64,000 nt of DNA from Hofstenia miamia (Eukaryota > Xenacoelomorpha > Acoela), in contig SCFE01000113.1 of assembly GCA_004352715.1 (NCBI GenBank), positions 439,793 through 503,792 on the forward strand. The letters are read 5' to 3'. The translations under genes were made by a program, and so were the position numbers. The notes under the pieces were generated by a model. That model was given only the letters and a program-made list of their open reading frames with translations, was not told the DNA's origin and did not search any database. Below, one piece after another: positions 12,489 through 23,316 of this stretch (positions within the stretch are counted from its first letter, which is position 1; the number at the start of each line of letters is the position of its first letter).

Positions 12489-12623
12489 AACAAGCATGAG
12501 GAGCAATGTTGTTATGTTGAATGCAAGGGGCATAAAAGTATATTACACAAATTTTTTCCCGATTTTGATCCCAATGTGTCACATCACAACAGAGAAACTG
12601 ATGTTAATCAATTATTTTTGGAA
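12489..12623 (+). CDS. Candidate internal exon with Cys/His-rich peptide, product unknown
   Basis: A 135-bp segment (45 codons, phase 0 at both ends) follows an ATATTTGCAG acceptor and ends at a GTGAGT donor. The peptide starts N-K-H-E-E-Q and contains a CCYVEC cluster and HHNRE, then acidic and hydrophobic residues. No domain is recognised. The strength of both splice sites is the main support. It could belong to a plus-strand gene together with the exon at 16466-16623, but intervening exons are not identified. Confidence 0.4.
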
Positions 12624-13795
12624 GTGAGTAGCAGAGAAGGTTTAACTTCAATGCTACATAGTCATAGACATTAACCCAACAAAGCAATCATTTGCAGGCT
12701 TTCCAAAACTTAGAATACAAATTACTCAAAAAGTATGGTTTAATGTGTAAAATGGCATTCAAATTCGTAATTCTCGCACCAAAATTGACTGAAATCAATG
12801 AAAAAAATCAGTCAACTAAATTTTATGTCATATAGTGTAATGATTTAAGAAAATGTGAACTGACTCCGTTCAAAATTTTCTAGGTACTTGCTTAATTTAA
12901 TAAACCATCTGGGCATTGAAAACGAGTTCATTTAACTTCAGTTTTGAACCTCAATCCTCCCTTATTGTCAAAGAATAAGAAATCTGCAAACCCTTGCAGA
13001 AAAATTATTCTCATTTGTTAAAATGTTCACGAAAAAAGAAACTTGACTAGAAAAATTACGCGAAAAATTGTCTGGGGAATATTACAAATTAATATCCAAC
13101 CCCAAACAACTAAGACGTTTTCTACAATCGATGACTGCTTCTTGAAAAAACTTTTAGGCGCCTATATCTCACGAACTAAAAAAAATAAGTACAATCTGAA
13201 AAAAGGATAAATGTATGTCTCTTCTGTACGAATTTAAATCGAGTGAATGAAACTTGGGCTTTCCACCAACTGAAAACAAAATATTTATCACTAGCTCTTG
13301 CTCTCATGTACTTTATATTGACTGATTATCTGAACGTGTCGAAAGAATATAAAAGTTTTCTTTCCAACTTCCAGTAGAAGGCTAAGTATTTATTGAGAAT
13401 GTATCGCCTTTATTCTTTTTATTATGTAAAGGATGACGGAAAATAATGAATATGATCTAGTTTAACGTAGTATTTGCATAGTACAAGTAAAATGACGTAT
13501 TTAGAAGTAAGCAATAATTGCGAGTAAATTTTAAACTTTTGTTAGAGATCTATGCTCCACATTAATTCATAGCGAACATGATTAAATGTTCATTCAAATT
13601 TCAATATAAATGTATTTTAGAAAGTAATTTATTTATTGAAGTACTTTCTTAACCTATGTGTGTAAAAACAACGATGATTTTGCACTTGCTAAAATTTAAA
13701 TTACATTAAGAACAGCATCTTAAGATAAAGATGTGATTATATACGATTATATATCACTGCAAACAAATCATCATATGTCAAAGGCTCAGTATATG

Positions 13796-13847
<52 letters not shown>

Positions 13848-14250
13848 CTTCCTTTAAGAATGGATTTAGTCAAATCATAAAACTAAACATGAACATGTAC
13901 ATATATATTAGACATCAAAAATTTTTTTTGGGCAGTAGTAAACAATACTAAGAATTGTATTTGCAAATTACTAAATTTTCGCATCTGCTCTCGCAAAATA
14001 GCAGACACAGAAATTGACTATATAAATTAAGCAGCTCTGCAATTTTGGAAAAATAGAGATTTTAACATTCCTACCTGTTCATCAAATTTAAAAATAATTT
14101 ATGGAATTTCATATTTATTTAATGACATTAACACTATTGGATGTTAAAAGAACCAATCGAATATCAAACTTTGAACTGCAGATCGATTTTGAAATTATCC
14201 CCTTGTTGAATGAATTTTATAATACGAGCTCATTAAAAATATATATATAT
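12624..14250. other. AT-rich stretch with a long (TA)n run
   Basis: A TA run lies at 13797-13845. No gene is seen. The right end runs into a TA repeat at a gap. Confidence 0.5.
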
Positions 14251-14377
14251 NNNNNNNNNNNNNNNNNNNNNNNNNNNNNNNNNNNNNNNNNNNNNNNNNN
14301 NNNNNNNNNNNNNNNNNNNNNNNNNNNNNNNNNNNNNNNNNNNNNNNNNNNNNNNNNNNNNNNNNNNNNNNNNNNNN
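14251..14377. other. Assembly gap, 127 N
   Basis: N run between a TA repeat on the left and residual adapter sequence on the right. Confidence 0.98.
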
Positions 14378-14392
14378 TTGTATAAGAGACAG
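14378..14392 (+). other. Residual Nextera transposon-end (mosaic end) adapter
   Basis: TGTATAAGAGACAG at 14379-14392 equals the last 14 bases of the 19-base mosaic end used in tagmentation libraries. It sits directly at the gap edge and is followed by a TA run, so it is contamination retained during gap filling or scaffolding and not genomic sequence. Confidence 0.92.
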
Positions 14393-14410
14393 TATATATA
14401 TATATATATA

Positions 14411-14471
14411 TATGAGCTTATATATACATATATTTTTTATAAACTGAAAATATATTCTAATTTATTAACAA
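14411..14471. repeat. 61-bp sequence repeated at a second gap edge (copy 1)
   Basis: The same 61 bases, TATGAGCTTA to TTATTAACAA, appear at 16801-16861, also after a TA run and directly before another gap. Either a local repeat or a misplaced contig end. Confidence 0.8.
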
Positions 14472-15264
14472 ACTATTAAATACAATAATTACAAATTTGT
14501 CCAGGTTAGAAGATTAATTATATGTCTTCTAATTCAGCATTGATTATAAATCATGAATCGGAGAGTAATTCCATAGCATCACGTAGTTGAAAATGTTGAA
14601 ATTTTTTCTAATAATACATTGATAGACAAATACACAAGCATGTTAATTTGTGATTTGAAGGTTTTCGGGGCACATAATACAATATGTAGGACTAAGTATA
14701 TATATTATTATTACACAGTTTTATGGAAGAATACTATAACTTTATTGAAGCTTTACATGCATCTCAATCAATTTGTAATTCTCTATGCTAAAATTTCCAA
14801 GTAAGTGTGTAGAAAAATTCTGTGTTTTTCTCATAAAATGCATGAACCCATAAATTATACATAGTCCAATTTTATCAAATATGGTAAGAAAAATGTTGCA
14901 GATTCGATTAGCAATGTTTCCATTGAATTTTGTGACCTTCAGCTAATCTTGTAATAAATCTTCTATTTCTTAACAGTATAATATTTAAGGGACCCCACAA
15001 GACATTGCAATTGGTGTCAATAAATTTTCCCAATTTTGTGCTAATAGCTAATATCTAAATGGATGGGTATGAAGATTTAGCCTTATGGTATCAGGACTTA
15101 GCAAACTTACCAGACTTAGTAAATAATATCTAGAAAATTTGCTGAGTACCACAGCTTAATTATCTAAATATTTTATATTTCGTAACATGAAATTCGTGGT
15201 AGTGCCAGATTTACGCCAAATTTGTACATGTATAAACAAGAAATATTAATTTTACTTATGTATT

Positions 15265-15420
15265 CTATTCGGTTTGATCTGGTTCGGAGACGAGAAACTC
15301 TTTGTCATCATAGTTTATTGCTAAACAATCAGATTTAATTTTTTTCATCGGTAAAGATCGCTTAGTACACAGTTCAAAGCTTTCGTATGTGAAAACCAAT
15401 AGTAAATCCTCCAAACTACC
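15265..15420 (-). CDS. Candidate terminal exon, product unknown
   Basis: The frame reads 51 residues and a TAG stop on the minus strand, after an acceptor-like TATTTTGAG at 15421-15422. The peptide begins G-S-L-E-D-L-L-L and ends E-P-D-Q-T-E. Its composition (charged, Cys-containing, low Asn/Lys bias) resembles coding rather than background sequence. No family is recognised. Being terminal, it must belong to a minus-strand gene whose upstream exons lie to the right. Confidence 0.3.
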   Translation of the reverse strand, partial: GSLEDLLLVFTYESFELCTKRSLPMKKIKSDCLAINYDDKEFLVSEPDQTE

Positions 15421-16465
15421 CTCAAAATAGCAAAATTAAATTGATTAGTCCATCTTAAATGTAATTATTTTGAACTAGCTTAAGTTTCATTATTATTTTT
15501 TCAATAATATATGTTTATAGTGAAATTAATAGAACTTGGAACAATGCAGAGCAATTTCAGTTCTGAACAGAGCATGGCAAGTAGGAAATTATTTTCTTAC
15601 ATATAACATTTTCGCCTTCAATTTTTGTGCAATTCAGATCAAAATTCACTCCTAATCTCCAAAAATATATTTACAATAAACTTGAAAACTGTTTTTCTTT
15701 TCAAAATATGAAATTATTTTAATAGAGGCATGAAATCACTTAACGCAATAATATTCGCGCTATGTAATAGGAAAATATCTTGATAGGATAATTATATTTA
15801 AAACAATTTGAGATTTTGGATTGATTTCACCTCCAAAAATCCCCTATATCTAGAATTAAACATAGAAATACTTTAGGAGGGCAGGAATAAGAGTAAAAAT
15901 CATTTAACAACATGCATTTTCAGCGCATATCACACGCAATTATACAATAAAAGTTCTACTAATCATCATAGATTGTAATACAGAGGAAAACAGAGTTTAA
16001 AAATTGTAAAATCACATTTTAAAAGAATGCTTAAGGCCTCTCAATATACCGCAACATGGAGAACGTTGTCATAGAGTAAAGAGCAATGGTGGTCTTGAAG
16101 TGTAGTGGATTCATCTTTTTAATTGATGACATTTTTTATGCACAATCCAAGCATTGGAAACAAATATATCCAGCAAATATATGATCATGAAAAATATCAT
16201 TTCTTAGAAGTTATTGACGTTGTGTAGCAATTGACAGAGTTTTTCCATCAAATACAAACCATCTATGTCATGGTTGTATGCTATTCTCTTCTTGCACTTA
16301 ATGACCTTTGACTCTCCGATTTCCTTTGATTTGTAAAACTTCACATAATTTATTTTTGCCCACAATTACTAAGTGGTTGTCATACCATTTTGAAATCAGT
16401 ATGCTCTTAATAGAATCAAACTACAAGGAAGTGTGGTCTCTACCTGCTGTCTCTATTTTTTCAAG

Positions 16466-16623
16466 GCAAGCACAAACACAGGGATGAATCTCCCTCATGG
16501 GGTCAATACTCGATTGTTCTTCGCCTACCCAACTCGGAAGTAACTCATAGTGATGAAAAAAACATTACTGAGAAATTCGCGGCAGTTGGTTTACCTTGTC
16601 ATACACAACTCAAGATCGCAAAG
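16466..16623 (+). CDS. Candidate internal exon, product unknown
   Basis: It is preceded by a pyrimidine-rich tract ending TTTTTTCAAG and closed by a GTAAAT donor: 158 bp, entering in phase 1 and leaving in phase 0. The 52 full codons contain S-P-S-W-G-Q-Y-S-I-V-L-R-L-P, then a sequon-containing S-D-E-K-N-I-T-E-K-F stretch and GLPC. The open frame continues past the donor to about 16746, but the splice site is good. Local GC is clearly higher than in the flanks. No family is recognised with confidence; the QYSIVLRLP strand loosely resembles a protease propeptide, which I do not claim. Confidence 0.4.
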
Positions 16624-16800
16624 GTAAATCAGAGAGTGGTAGGATTGGTGGCCCATCACCATACAAAATTATGTCGTCGCAATAACCTGACAAGACTAAT
16701 TGTTGAGATAAATCGCTTGGTTTTTTTTGCGCATATACTGTTACAATGAATACTTCCGGAAATATTTCACCATCTGGTCATATATATATATATATATATA

Positions 16801-16861
16801 TATGAGCTTATATATACATATATTTTTTATAAACTGAAAATATATTCTAATTTATTAACAA
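16801..16861. repeat. 61-bp sequence repeated at a gap edge (copy 2)
   Basis: Identical to 14411-14471 and cut off by the gap at 16862. Confidence 0.8.
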
Positions 16862-16886
16862 NNNNNNNNNNNNNNNNNNNNNNNNN
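16862..16886. other. Assembly gap, 25 N
   Basis: N run between the 61-bp repeat and a TA run (16887-16917). Confidence 0.98.
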
Positions 16887-16919
<33 letters not shown>

Positions 16920-17777
16920 AGTCAAGATTGAAAATAATAACTTTTACTAAGCTTGGTCTTGTACTGCCCTACGAATAAGACACTTACATAAATGTATTCA
17001 CAAATTCTCTTAGAAGGTTAATTTTTTGTCAAGTGAATATTTTAGATGTTTCTATACATACACACACATATATATATATATATGTATTTATTTATTTATT
17101 TATAAAATTTCCCACATTCCCATACATATTTACATTTCTTATTCAGATTTCAAAAATAATTCCTTACATGTATTCCCACATTCAAACCTACATTATTATG
17201 CAATAATTGAAGAGTTTTTTTATCGGGAAGGAATGAAAAGTATCAAACAATTTTGGTGAACTCTAATTCACTAATATAACGACGTGTCAATATAATTTAT
17301 GTTTGTGCATGTTGGATGCTGTTAAAGGCTTCTGAATATCAAATGTAAATAAATAAGAAGCTGCAATTATGAATATAAAATATAAATATTTGAATATGAA
17401 TTATAAATTTCTGAGCTAAAAGTGAACTGCTGTAGTTATATCACATGCTTCCTTGTACTTATGTTCATATCTAAAATTATTTTCTAATCTAATCAAATTG
17501 CATATATTTAAATTATAATAGATGTATATAGTGGCTAAAATTTTAAGCAATTTTCCCTACAACCACCAAAGCTTGAATAAGTGTGAAATTACACTATTGA
17601 CTGCGATGTCATTGCTTAATTGCCACTTAGTTGCATTTTTGCTTATGACCCTTAAAAAACAGTATTGGTTATATGCTGTAGTTGTGTCCAGAGAAACAGT
17701 TTTGTCAACTGCTATTCTAGATTAAGATGAAGAATTGTAGTAATACATCTTTTAGACAGCAATCGCAGGAAATTGGG
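16887..17777. other. AT-rich stretch, no gene recognised
   Basis: TA and TTTA simple repeats near 17050-17100 generate spurious open frames. Nothing else was seen. Confidence 0.5.
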
Positions 17778-18175
17778 TTGGTACTTTAAATGGATATCAA
17801 ATTTCTCAAAAAGAATACCCAATATCTCAAAACGGATACTGATTAAAAAGGGTGTATAAGGGACAGCACCTTGATAGGACATCAGATATTAGAAAGCTTT
17901 CTAAGCAAATATTTTCGACTCAATGAGCATGGGAATGTATTTTCGTTATTTTTGCTAATTTAGTAAATGTATTGGTGTAGAATGATTGGGCAACAATATT
18001 TTGTGTGACTTTATAAAGCTCACTGTCAAAAATCTGTATCTAAATGCCATTAGATAAAAATAATATTTTACCAATTTAATTGGCTCAACCCAATTTGTTG
18101 CTCAGCAACAACAGTATCCGTTTTGAGATGTTTGGTATTCGTTTTGAGAAATTTGGTATTCCTTTCAAGTACCAA
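17778..18175. mobile_element. MITE-like element with about 70-bp terminal inverted repeats
   Basis: The left arm (from TTGGTACTT at 17778 to about 17847) is complementary with a few mismatches to the right arm (about 18106-18175). Both contain two spaced copies of an ATCTCAAAA/TTCTCAAAA-type motif next to ATACCAAA. The interior of about 260 bp is non-coding. AATTGGG occurs at both outer sides (17771-17777 and 18182-18188) but not symmetrically, so the target duplication is uncertain. Confidence 0.55.
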
Positions 18176-18739
18176 TCAGTGAATTGGGAATGCGATTTAG
18201 TGAAGACAAAAAGGCCCATTATGAATATGTGATTGATATCAGAAATTATATATTTTGGAGAAATTTAGCATTTTAAAGAAAATTATAAATTTTAACATCA
18301 TTTAGTATTTTAAAGTACATTCAAGTAATTTTAAATAAATTAAACTTTTGCAAAACAACACTAAACTTTAAATTATCTTTACGTCATTTTTGAGCAAATC
18401 ACTGTTTTGAAAATCCATCTAATACTTTAACGTATTTTTAAGTTACTTTCTTCAAGAACTTTAAAGAATTGACAAGAGAACTATTCGAACTTTAAAAGAA
18501 TTTGTTGTTTGAATTTCCTTGCTTATACGTATATATTAAAAATCTGAATTTCAAATCTAAGTTATATTACGTCCTGTGTTTTAGCATTTTTAATTAGTAT
18601 TATTACAGAAAAAATTGAAGTTTGTTTGTTGCTACGGCATCTAATAATAGAATTACCTTGTTTCTTATGCAGAAATATTATCCCAATAACTGCTACAAAT
18701 AACCTGCAAAAATGATAGGAGTATTATGCTTTATTTATT

Positions 18740-19138
18740 ACAAACCTAATTAACAATGAGCATTCAGAAAACCCAATTCATCCTATTCACACCAATGAAC
18801 ATAAATAACTGTCCAAAAACATTTCGTTAAAAATTAGTCATGAAGATCAAGCAATTATACAATCCCAAGTAACAACATATCTTGGTGTAGATATAGATTC
18901 GGATCTAACATTTCAGCAATTCATTAAGAACAAAATTAAATGTATGGCAACAGGAATCTAATATTTATGGGAAATACGAACAATTCACAAAGCAAGCAGC
19001 TTCTCTTTGTATTTGGTATCATCTATGCATGTAATCTCTTGAATGGGTTAAATATACAACATCAAGAACTGGTCTTTGACATCATTATTTCAAATTAATA
19101 ATAAAAAAGTAAGTAAAAAATTACAATATTTGAAAATA
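18740..19138 (+). pseudogene. LINE reverse-transcriptase C-terminal fragment, left of a Tc1 insertion
   Basis: Broken frames read K-T-Q-F-I-L-F (the usual N-x-x-K-T-x-F-x-x-F segment after the palm), then T-T-Y-L-G-V-D-I-D-S-D-L-T-F (the LGV-x-I-D thumb motif), and an amphipathic stretch. These are standard landmarks of CR1/L2/Jockey-type LINE ORF2. Stops and frameshifts show decay. The sequence is interrupted at TA 19137-19138 by the Tc1 element and resumes at 20670. Confidence 0.65.
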
Positions 19139-20669
19139 CAGTGCTGGAAATTCAAATAGTTTTTAAACTTAAACAACTTAATAAAAATTTTTTTTTCAAT
19201 TAGAAAACGCATAATAAAGTCCTTATTATTATTATCTTTCACATAGAAATTTAATTTTTGACAAAATGGGGTATGGAAATTCAAATGGAGCCACTTGAAC
19301 CAATCTCTATGAAAATTCTTCTGGACAGTGTTATAGCAATATATGCAATATAAATCCTTAATAAAGATGTTTAATTTGCTTTTACAATTCATTTTAAAAT
19401 AATTTGGCTTCTAATACAATGGAATTTTTCTAGAAAAACCATACTTATCATGGGTTCTCAATCAGACCTAACAGAAAAAAAAATACAATTTTAGCTTATA
19501 AAAGAACCGGAATGAGTGGGAATATGACTGCAAATGAGATAGGAAAAAGTAGACATGCTATTCGAAAGTTTTAAAGAATCCAACTGGTAAACAAAGAGGA
19601 GGAGAGAAGTCAAAAGTGTCCGAATTAACAAGAAGACTGTTGATCCGAGAGGCAAGTAAAGGAAAATCGACATCTACTCAATTGAAAAGCGCCAAGGATA
19701 TTACAAGTGGGTAATATTTTAAAATCATTACCCATTTTAAAATACAAGAAGAAAATACCGACTCCACCTTTAACCAAACAACAGAAATTAGCCTGACTAA
19801 ATGGAGTCAAGAAAGGCTTTATTCGGATGAAGAATGGAACAATGTATATATGTACTGATGAAAAAAAATTTAATCTTGATGATCCTGATGGTTTTGACTA
19901 CTATTGGCATGCTATCCGGAAAGAAGAAAAATACGTTTGCAAGAGGCAGCAAGGAGGAAGGTCTCCAATGATTTGGGCAGCGATCAGCTGGAGGGGAAAA
20001 TCCGAATTGGCCTTTGTGGAAAGCAAAAGAAATTCGAGTGCATACATTGAAACATTGAGAAACTTTCTTCTACCATTTATTGATGAATTTCATGCAGAAA
20101 AGTGTGTATTTCAGAATTATAATGCAACAAGCCATGCTAGTTTTCAGACAAACATGGCTAGATGAAATGAATATAGCTGTTTTACCATGGCCAGCTAAAA
20201 GTCCTGATCTAAATCCTACAGAAAACCCTATGGGGAGACTTAGTAAGAGCTGTTGATGCAAACTAGAAGCAATATGATGACATTATGGATCCTAAAATAT
20301 CAATACTTGTTGCCTGGAAGAGCGTTACGAAAACAAGACTAGAAAAGCTTATTTCTATGAAAAGCGAGTAATTAATGTTCAACACGGAAAAGGTAAAATT
20401 ATTAAATATTAAGAGGTAATTTGTTTCTTTTTTGCTCATTTGAAGTGGAAAATGTTGGTTTTGTCAAGTTGCTCCATTTGAATTTCCATACCCAATTTTG
20501 TCAAAAATTAAATTTCTATTTGAAGGATTGGTTATTTGGAAATAAGGACTTTATTATGCGTTTTCTAATTAATAATAATTTTTATCAAGATGTTTAGATT
20601 TAAAAACTATGCAATATTCGAGTTTTTATACTAAAAAATAAAGAGGCTCCATTTGAATTTCCAGGACTG
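19139..20669 (+). mobile_element. Tc1-like DNA transposon, 1,531 bp, IR/DR type, inserted in a LINE
   Basis: The ends are CAGTGCTGGAAATTCAAAT and the complement of CAGTCCTGGAAATTCAAAT, flanked by TA at 19137-19138 and 20670-20671. Inside each long terminal repeat a second copy of the GGAAATTCAAATGG motif occurs (about 19274 and 20480), giving the two-site-per-end arrangement known from IR/DR Tc1 transposons. The total size fits the family. The single transposase gene inside is inactive. Confidence 0.9.
19490..20400 (+). pseudogene. Tc1-like transposase, inactivated
   Basis: The N-terminal part shows a helix-turn-helix DNA-binding region (MTANEIGKSRHAIRKFLKNP near 19510-19580) followed by a second basic HTH region. 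The catalytic domain begins TDEKKFNLDDPDGFDYYW with the first Asp intact. The second catalytic Asp in the usual D-N-A-x-x-H motif is Tyr here (YNATSH near 20118). The third position is in a normal SPDLNPTEN context near 20200. An internal stop near 19800, a frameshift around 20160 and another near the C-terminus break the frame. The family normally cuts and pastes DNA at TA sites; this copy cannot. Confidence 0.88.
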
Positions 20670-21062
20670 TACTTTCTCTGAAATTCTATGTAGAATTTAA
20701 CAGTTTTTTGTTAACAAATTACATTGTACTACGCATTTCTTTAACATTGTAGTCAGTATTAACAAGCATACACACTATTGCATTCTAAATGAAATTGTTA
20801 AATGCAATTCATTTCGAAACTCATACATTGTCAAAACTGTCAGTTTATGGAATAAACTAGGCCACAATTTAAAAATGCATCAAATGTAACAGAATTAAAA
20901 AACTAGTCAAAGGAAACCTGATTGCCTATCAGTATGTTTTAGGATTATCAAAAAAATGGGACAAAGTAGGACTACATGTATAGATTTGTAACTATTTTGT
21001 AAATATGTTTTTACTTGCTTAACAGCTATTAAAATTATTATAATTAATACTTATGAACCTTT
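20670..21062 (+). pseudogene. LINE ORF2 C-terminal fragment, right of the Tc1 insertion
   Basis: Continuing after the target TA, the frames read F-R-N-S-Y-I-V-K-T-V-S-L-W-N-K-L, matching the R-x-S-F-x-x-x-x-x-x-x-x-W-N-x-L-P signature near the end of CR1/L2/Jockey LINE proteins, then a lysine-rich tail. The element ends in AT-rich sequence passing into the (TTA)n tract where the R4 element sits. With 18740-19138 it forms one LINE fragment split by Tc1. Confidence 0.6.
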
Positions 21063-21129
21063 ATATTATTATTATTATTATTCTTGCATCTCACAGCTTC
21101 ATGCTGGTATCCCTCTCAGCTCGGGGAAC

Positions 21130-23316
21130 TCACCAGTTCCCAGGGAGTCTGAGAGCTTTCCTCAGGACTCTAGCTGTTCCTAACAATGCTGCCTTCTGTG
21201 CCACCGCTCCTCCGTACTTTGGTACTCCCAACTCCTCCAAGTATCTCTTATGCTTGTTACTCACTGCTCCTAGTGCTCCTACAACTACTGGGACTACTTC
21301 AACTTTCTTTAACTTCCACAGCCTTTCTATTTCCTCTGCCAACTCTCTGTACTTGTCTATCTTCTCTTTCTCCTTGCTTTCTACATTTCTGTCCTTTGGT
21401 ACTGCTATGTCTATCACTGTTCCTAATCTTTTCTCTTTGTCTACTACTACTATGTCTGGCCTCCGTGCTTCTATCACTTTGCTCGTCTGTATGTTGAAGT
21501 CCCACAGTATCTTAACCTTCTCATTTTCTATGACGCCCTGTGGCTTGTGCTCATACCACTTGTCTCCTGCTTCTAACCCNNNNNNNNNNNNNNNNNNNNN
21601 NNNNNNNNNNNNNNNNNNNNNNNNNNNNNNNNNNNNNNNNNNNNNNNNNNNNNNNNNNNNNNNNNNNNNNNNNNNNNNNNNNNNNNNNNNNNNNNNNNNN
21701 NNNNNNNNNNNNNNNNNNNNNNNNNNNNNNNNNNNNNNNNNNNNNNNNNNNNNNNNNNNNNNNNNNNNNNNNNNNNNNNNNNNNNNNNNNNNNNNNNNNN
21801 NNNNNNNNNNNNNNNNNNNNNNNNNNNNNNNNNNNNNNNNNNNNNNNNNNNNNNNNNNNNNNNNNNNNNNNNNNNNNNNNNNNNNNNNNNNNNNNNNNNN
21901 NNNNNNNNNNNNNNNNNNNNNNNNNNNNNNNNNNNNNNNNNNNNNNNNNNNNNNNNNNNNNNNNNNNNNNNNNNNNNNNNNNNNNNNNNNNNNNNNNNNN
22001 NNNNNNNNNNNNNNNNNNNNNNNNNNNNNNNNNNNNNNNNNNNNNNNNNNNNNNNNNNNNNNNNNNNNNNNNNNNNNNNNNNNNNNNNNNNNNNNNNNNN
22101 NNNNNNNNNNNNNNNNNNNNNNNNNNNNNNNNNNNNNNNNNNNNNNNNNNNNNNNNNNNNNNNNNNNNNNNNNNNNNNNNNNNNNNNNNNNNNNNNNNNN
22201 NNNNNNNNNNNNNNNNNNNNNNNNNNNNNNNNNNNNNNNNNNNNNNNNNNNNNNNNNNNNNNNNNNNNNNNNNNNNNNNNNNNNNNNNNNNNNNNNNNNN
22301 NNNNNNNNNNNNNNNNNNNNNNNNNNNNNNNNNNNNNNNNNNNNNNNNNNNNNNNNNNNNNNNNNNNNNNNNNNNNNNNNNNNNNNNNNNNNNNNNNNNN
22401 NNNNNNNNNNNNNNNNNNNNNNNNNNNNNNNNNNNNNNNNNNNNNNNNNNNNNNNNNNNNNNNNNNNNNNNNNNNNNNNNNNNNNNNNNNNNNNNNNNNN
22501 NNNNNNNNNNNNNNNNNNNNNNNNNNNNNNNNNNNNNNNNNNNNNNNNNNNNNNNNNNNNNNNNNNNNNNNAGTACCTTCCTTACTCTCCTCTTGTATTC
22601 TTTCCTTAGCCTCATCTTCATTTCCTCGTGATCTGTTCTGTCTTTCTCTATCACACCTAAGTACTTGTACCCCTCTTTAACTTCCTCAATCTTATCCCCA
22701 CTGCTTGTCCTCAAGCCATCCCCATCCGCACACTTGCCTCTAGTCATTGTCACTGCTGCACACTTTCCTAATCCAAACTCCAACCCTGAATCTCTGCTTG
22801 CCTTCTCCAATGTCTCCACTTGCTTCTGCAACATCTTCCTTGAACTAGCGTACATCTTCAGGTCGTCCATGTACCACAGGTGACTCACTGCTCTACCATT
22901 CTTCTCCATCTTATACCCTATGCCTGTCTCCTTTAACTTTTCTGTGATAGGTATCAAGCTAACTACAAACAGTAGTGGCGCTAAGCTGTCTCCCTGGAAT
23001 ATACCCCGTCTAAACCTCAACCTATGCCCATCTATCTCAGTCTGCCACTTTCCCATCTCCCTCTCTAGAAACTCAACCCATTTCTGCGAAACTCCATTAG
23101 CCTCTAACGTCTTCAATGCCCACTTATGTGAAATGCTGTCATATGCCTTCCTGTAGTCTATCCATGCCATTGCCAAGTTTGTCTTCCTTCTTCTGCAATT
23201 CTCCACCACTGCCTGGTCTATCAACAACTGATCTTTGCATCCTCTTGTCTTCGTCCTACATCCCTTCTGCTCCTCTGGTATCAATCTATTCTGCTCTAAG
23301 TAACATGCCAGCCTAT
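21130..23316 (-). CDS. R4-type ORF: reverse transcriptase plus restriction-like endonuclease (partial, gapped)
   Basis: The right-hand part (23316 to 22572) reads the RT palm: [10 protein letters not shown], then [10 protein letters not shown] with the first catalytic Asp, G-I-F-Q-G-D-S-L and the catalytic Y-M-D-D-L-K, followed by the Y-K-Y-L-G-V thumb motif. The left-hand part (21579 to 21130) reads [21 protein letters not shown] and V-I-D-I-A-V-P-x-D, then K-E-K-E-K and [10 protein letters not shown]. This is the PD-(D/E)xK-type endonuclease of R4/R2 elements. The CCHC knuckle expected between them falls in the gap. Neither sequenced part shows an internal stop, so the copy is young. The N-terminal DNA-binding domain is missing by 5' truncation, so it is probably immobile. 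Confidence 0.85.
21580..22571. other. Assembly gap, 992 N
   Basis: It lies inside the R4 element. The non-round size suggests an estimate that fits the missing RT-to-endonuclease segment. Confidence 0.98.

Larger units (their letters stand above)
21083..23316 (-). mobile_element. R4/Dong (Rex6-like) non-LTR retrotransposon, 5'-truncated, in a (TTA)n site
   Basis: The element carries an R4-clade reverse transcriptase and a restriction-like endonuclease, and has a very short 3' UTR (about 45 bp) ending CTGTGAGATGCAAG followed by TAA repeats (21064-21082 on the minus strand). The 5' end at about 23316 begins inside the RT domain and also abuts TTA/TAA repeats (23317-23336). Insertion into TAA repeats is known for Dong/R4 elements. 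The middle is lost in a 992-N gap. Confidence 0.85.

Noticed and set aside
13733-13951. Repetitive Ile-Tyr open frame
   Set aside because: It is a translation of a (TA)n microsatellite; the same holds for frames at 17026-17259 and 28284-28538.
21186-21497. Plus-strand frames over the R4 3' part
   Set aside because: They are antisense shadows of the endonuclease coding sequence.
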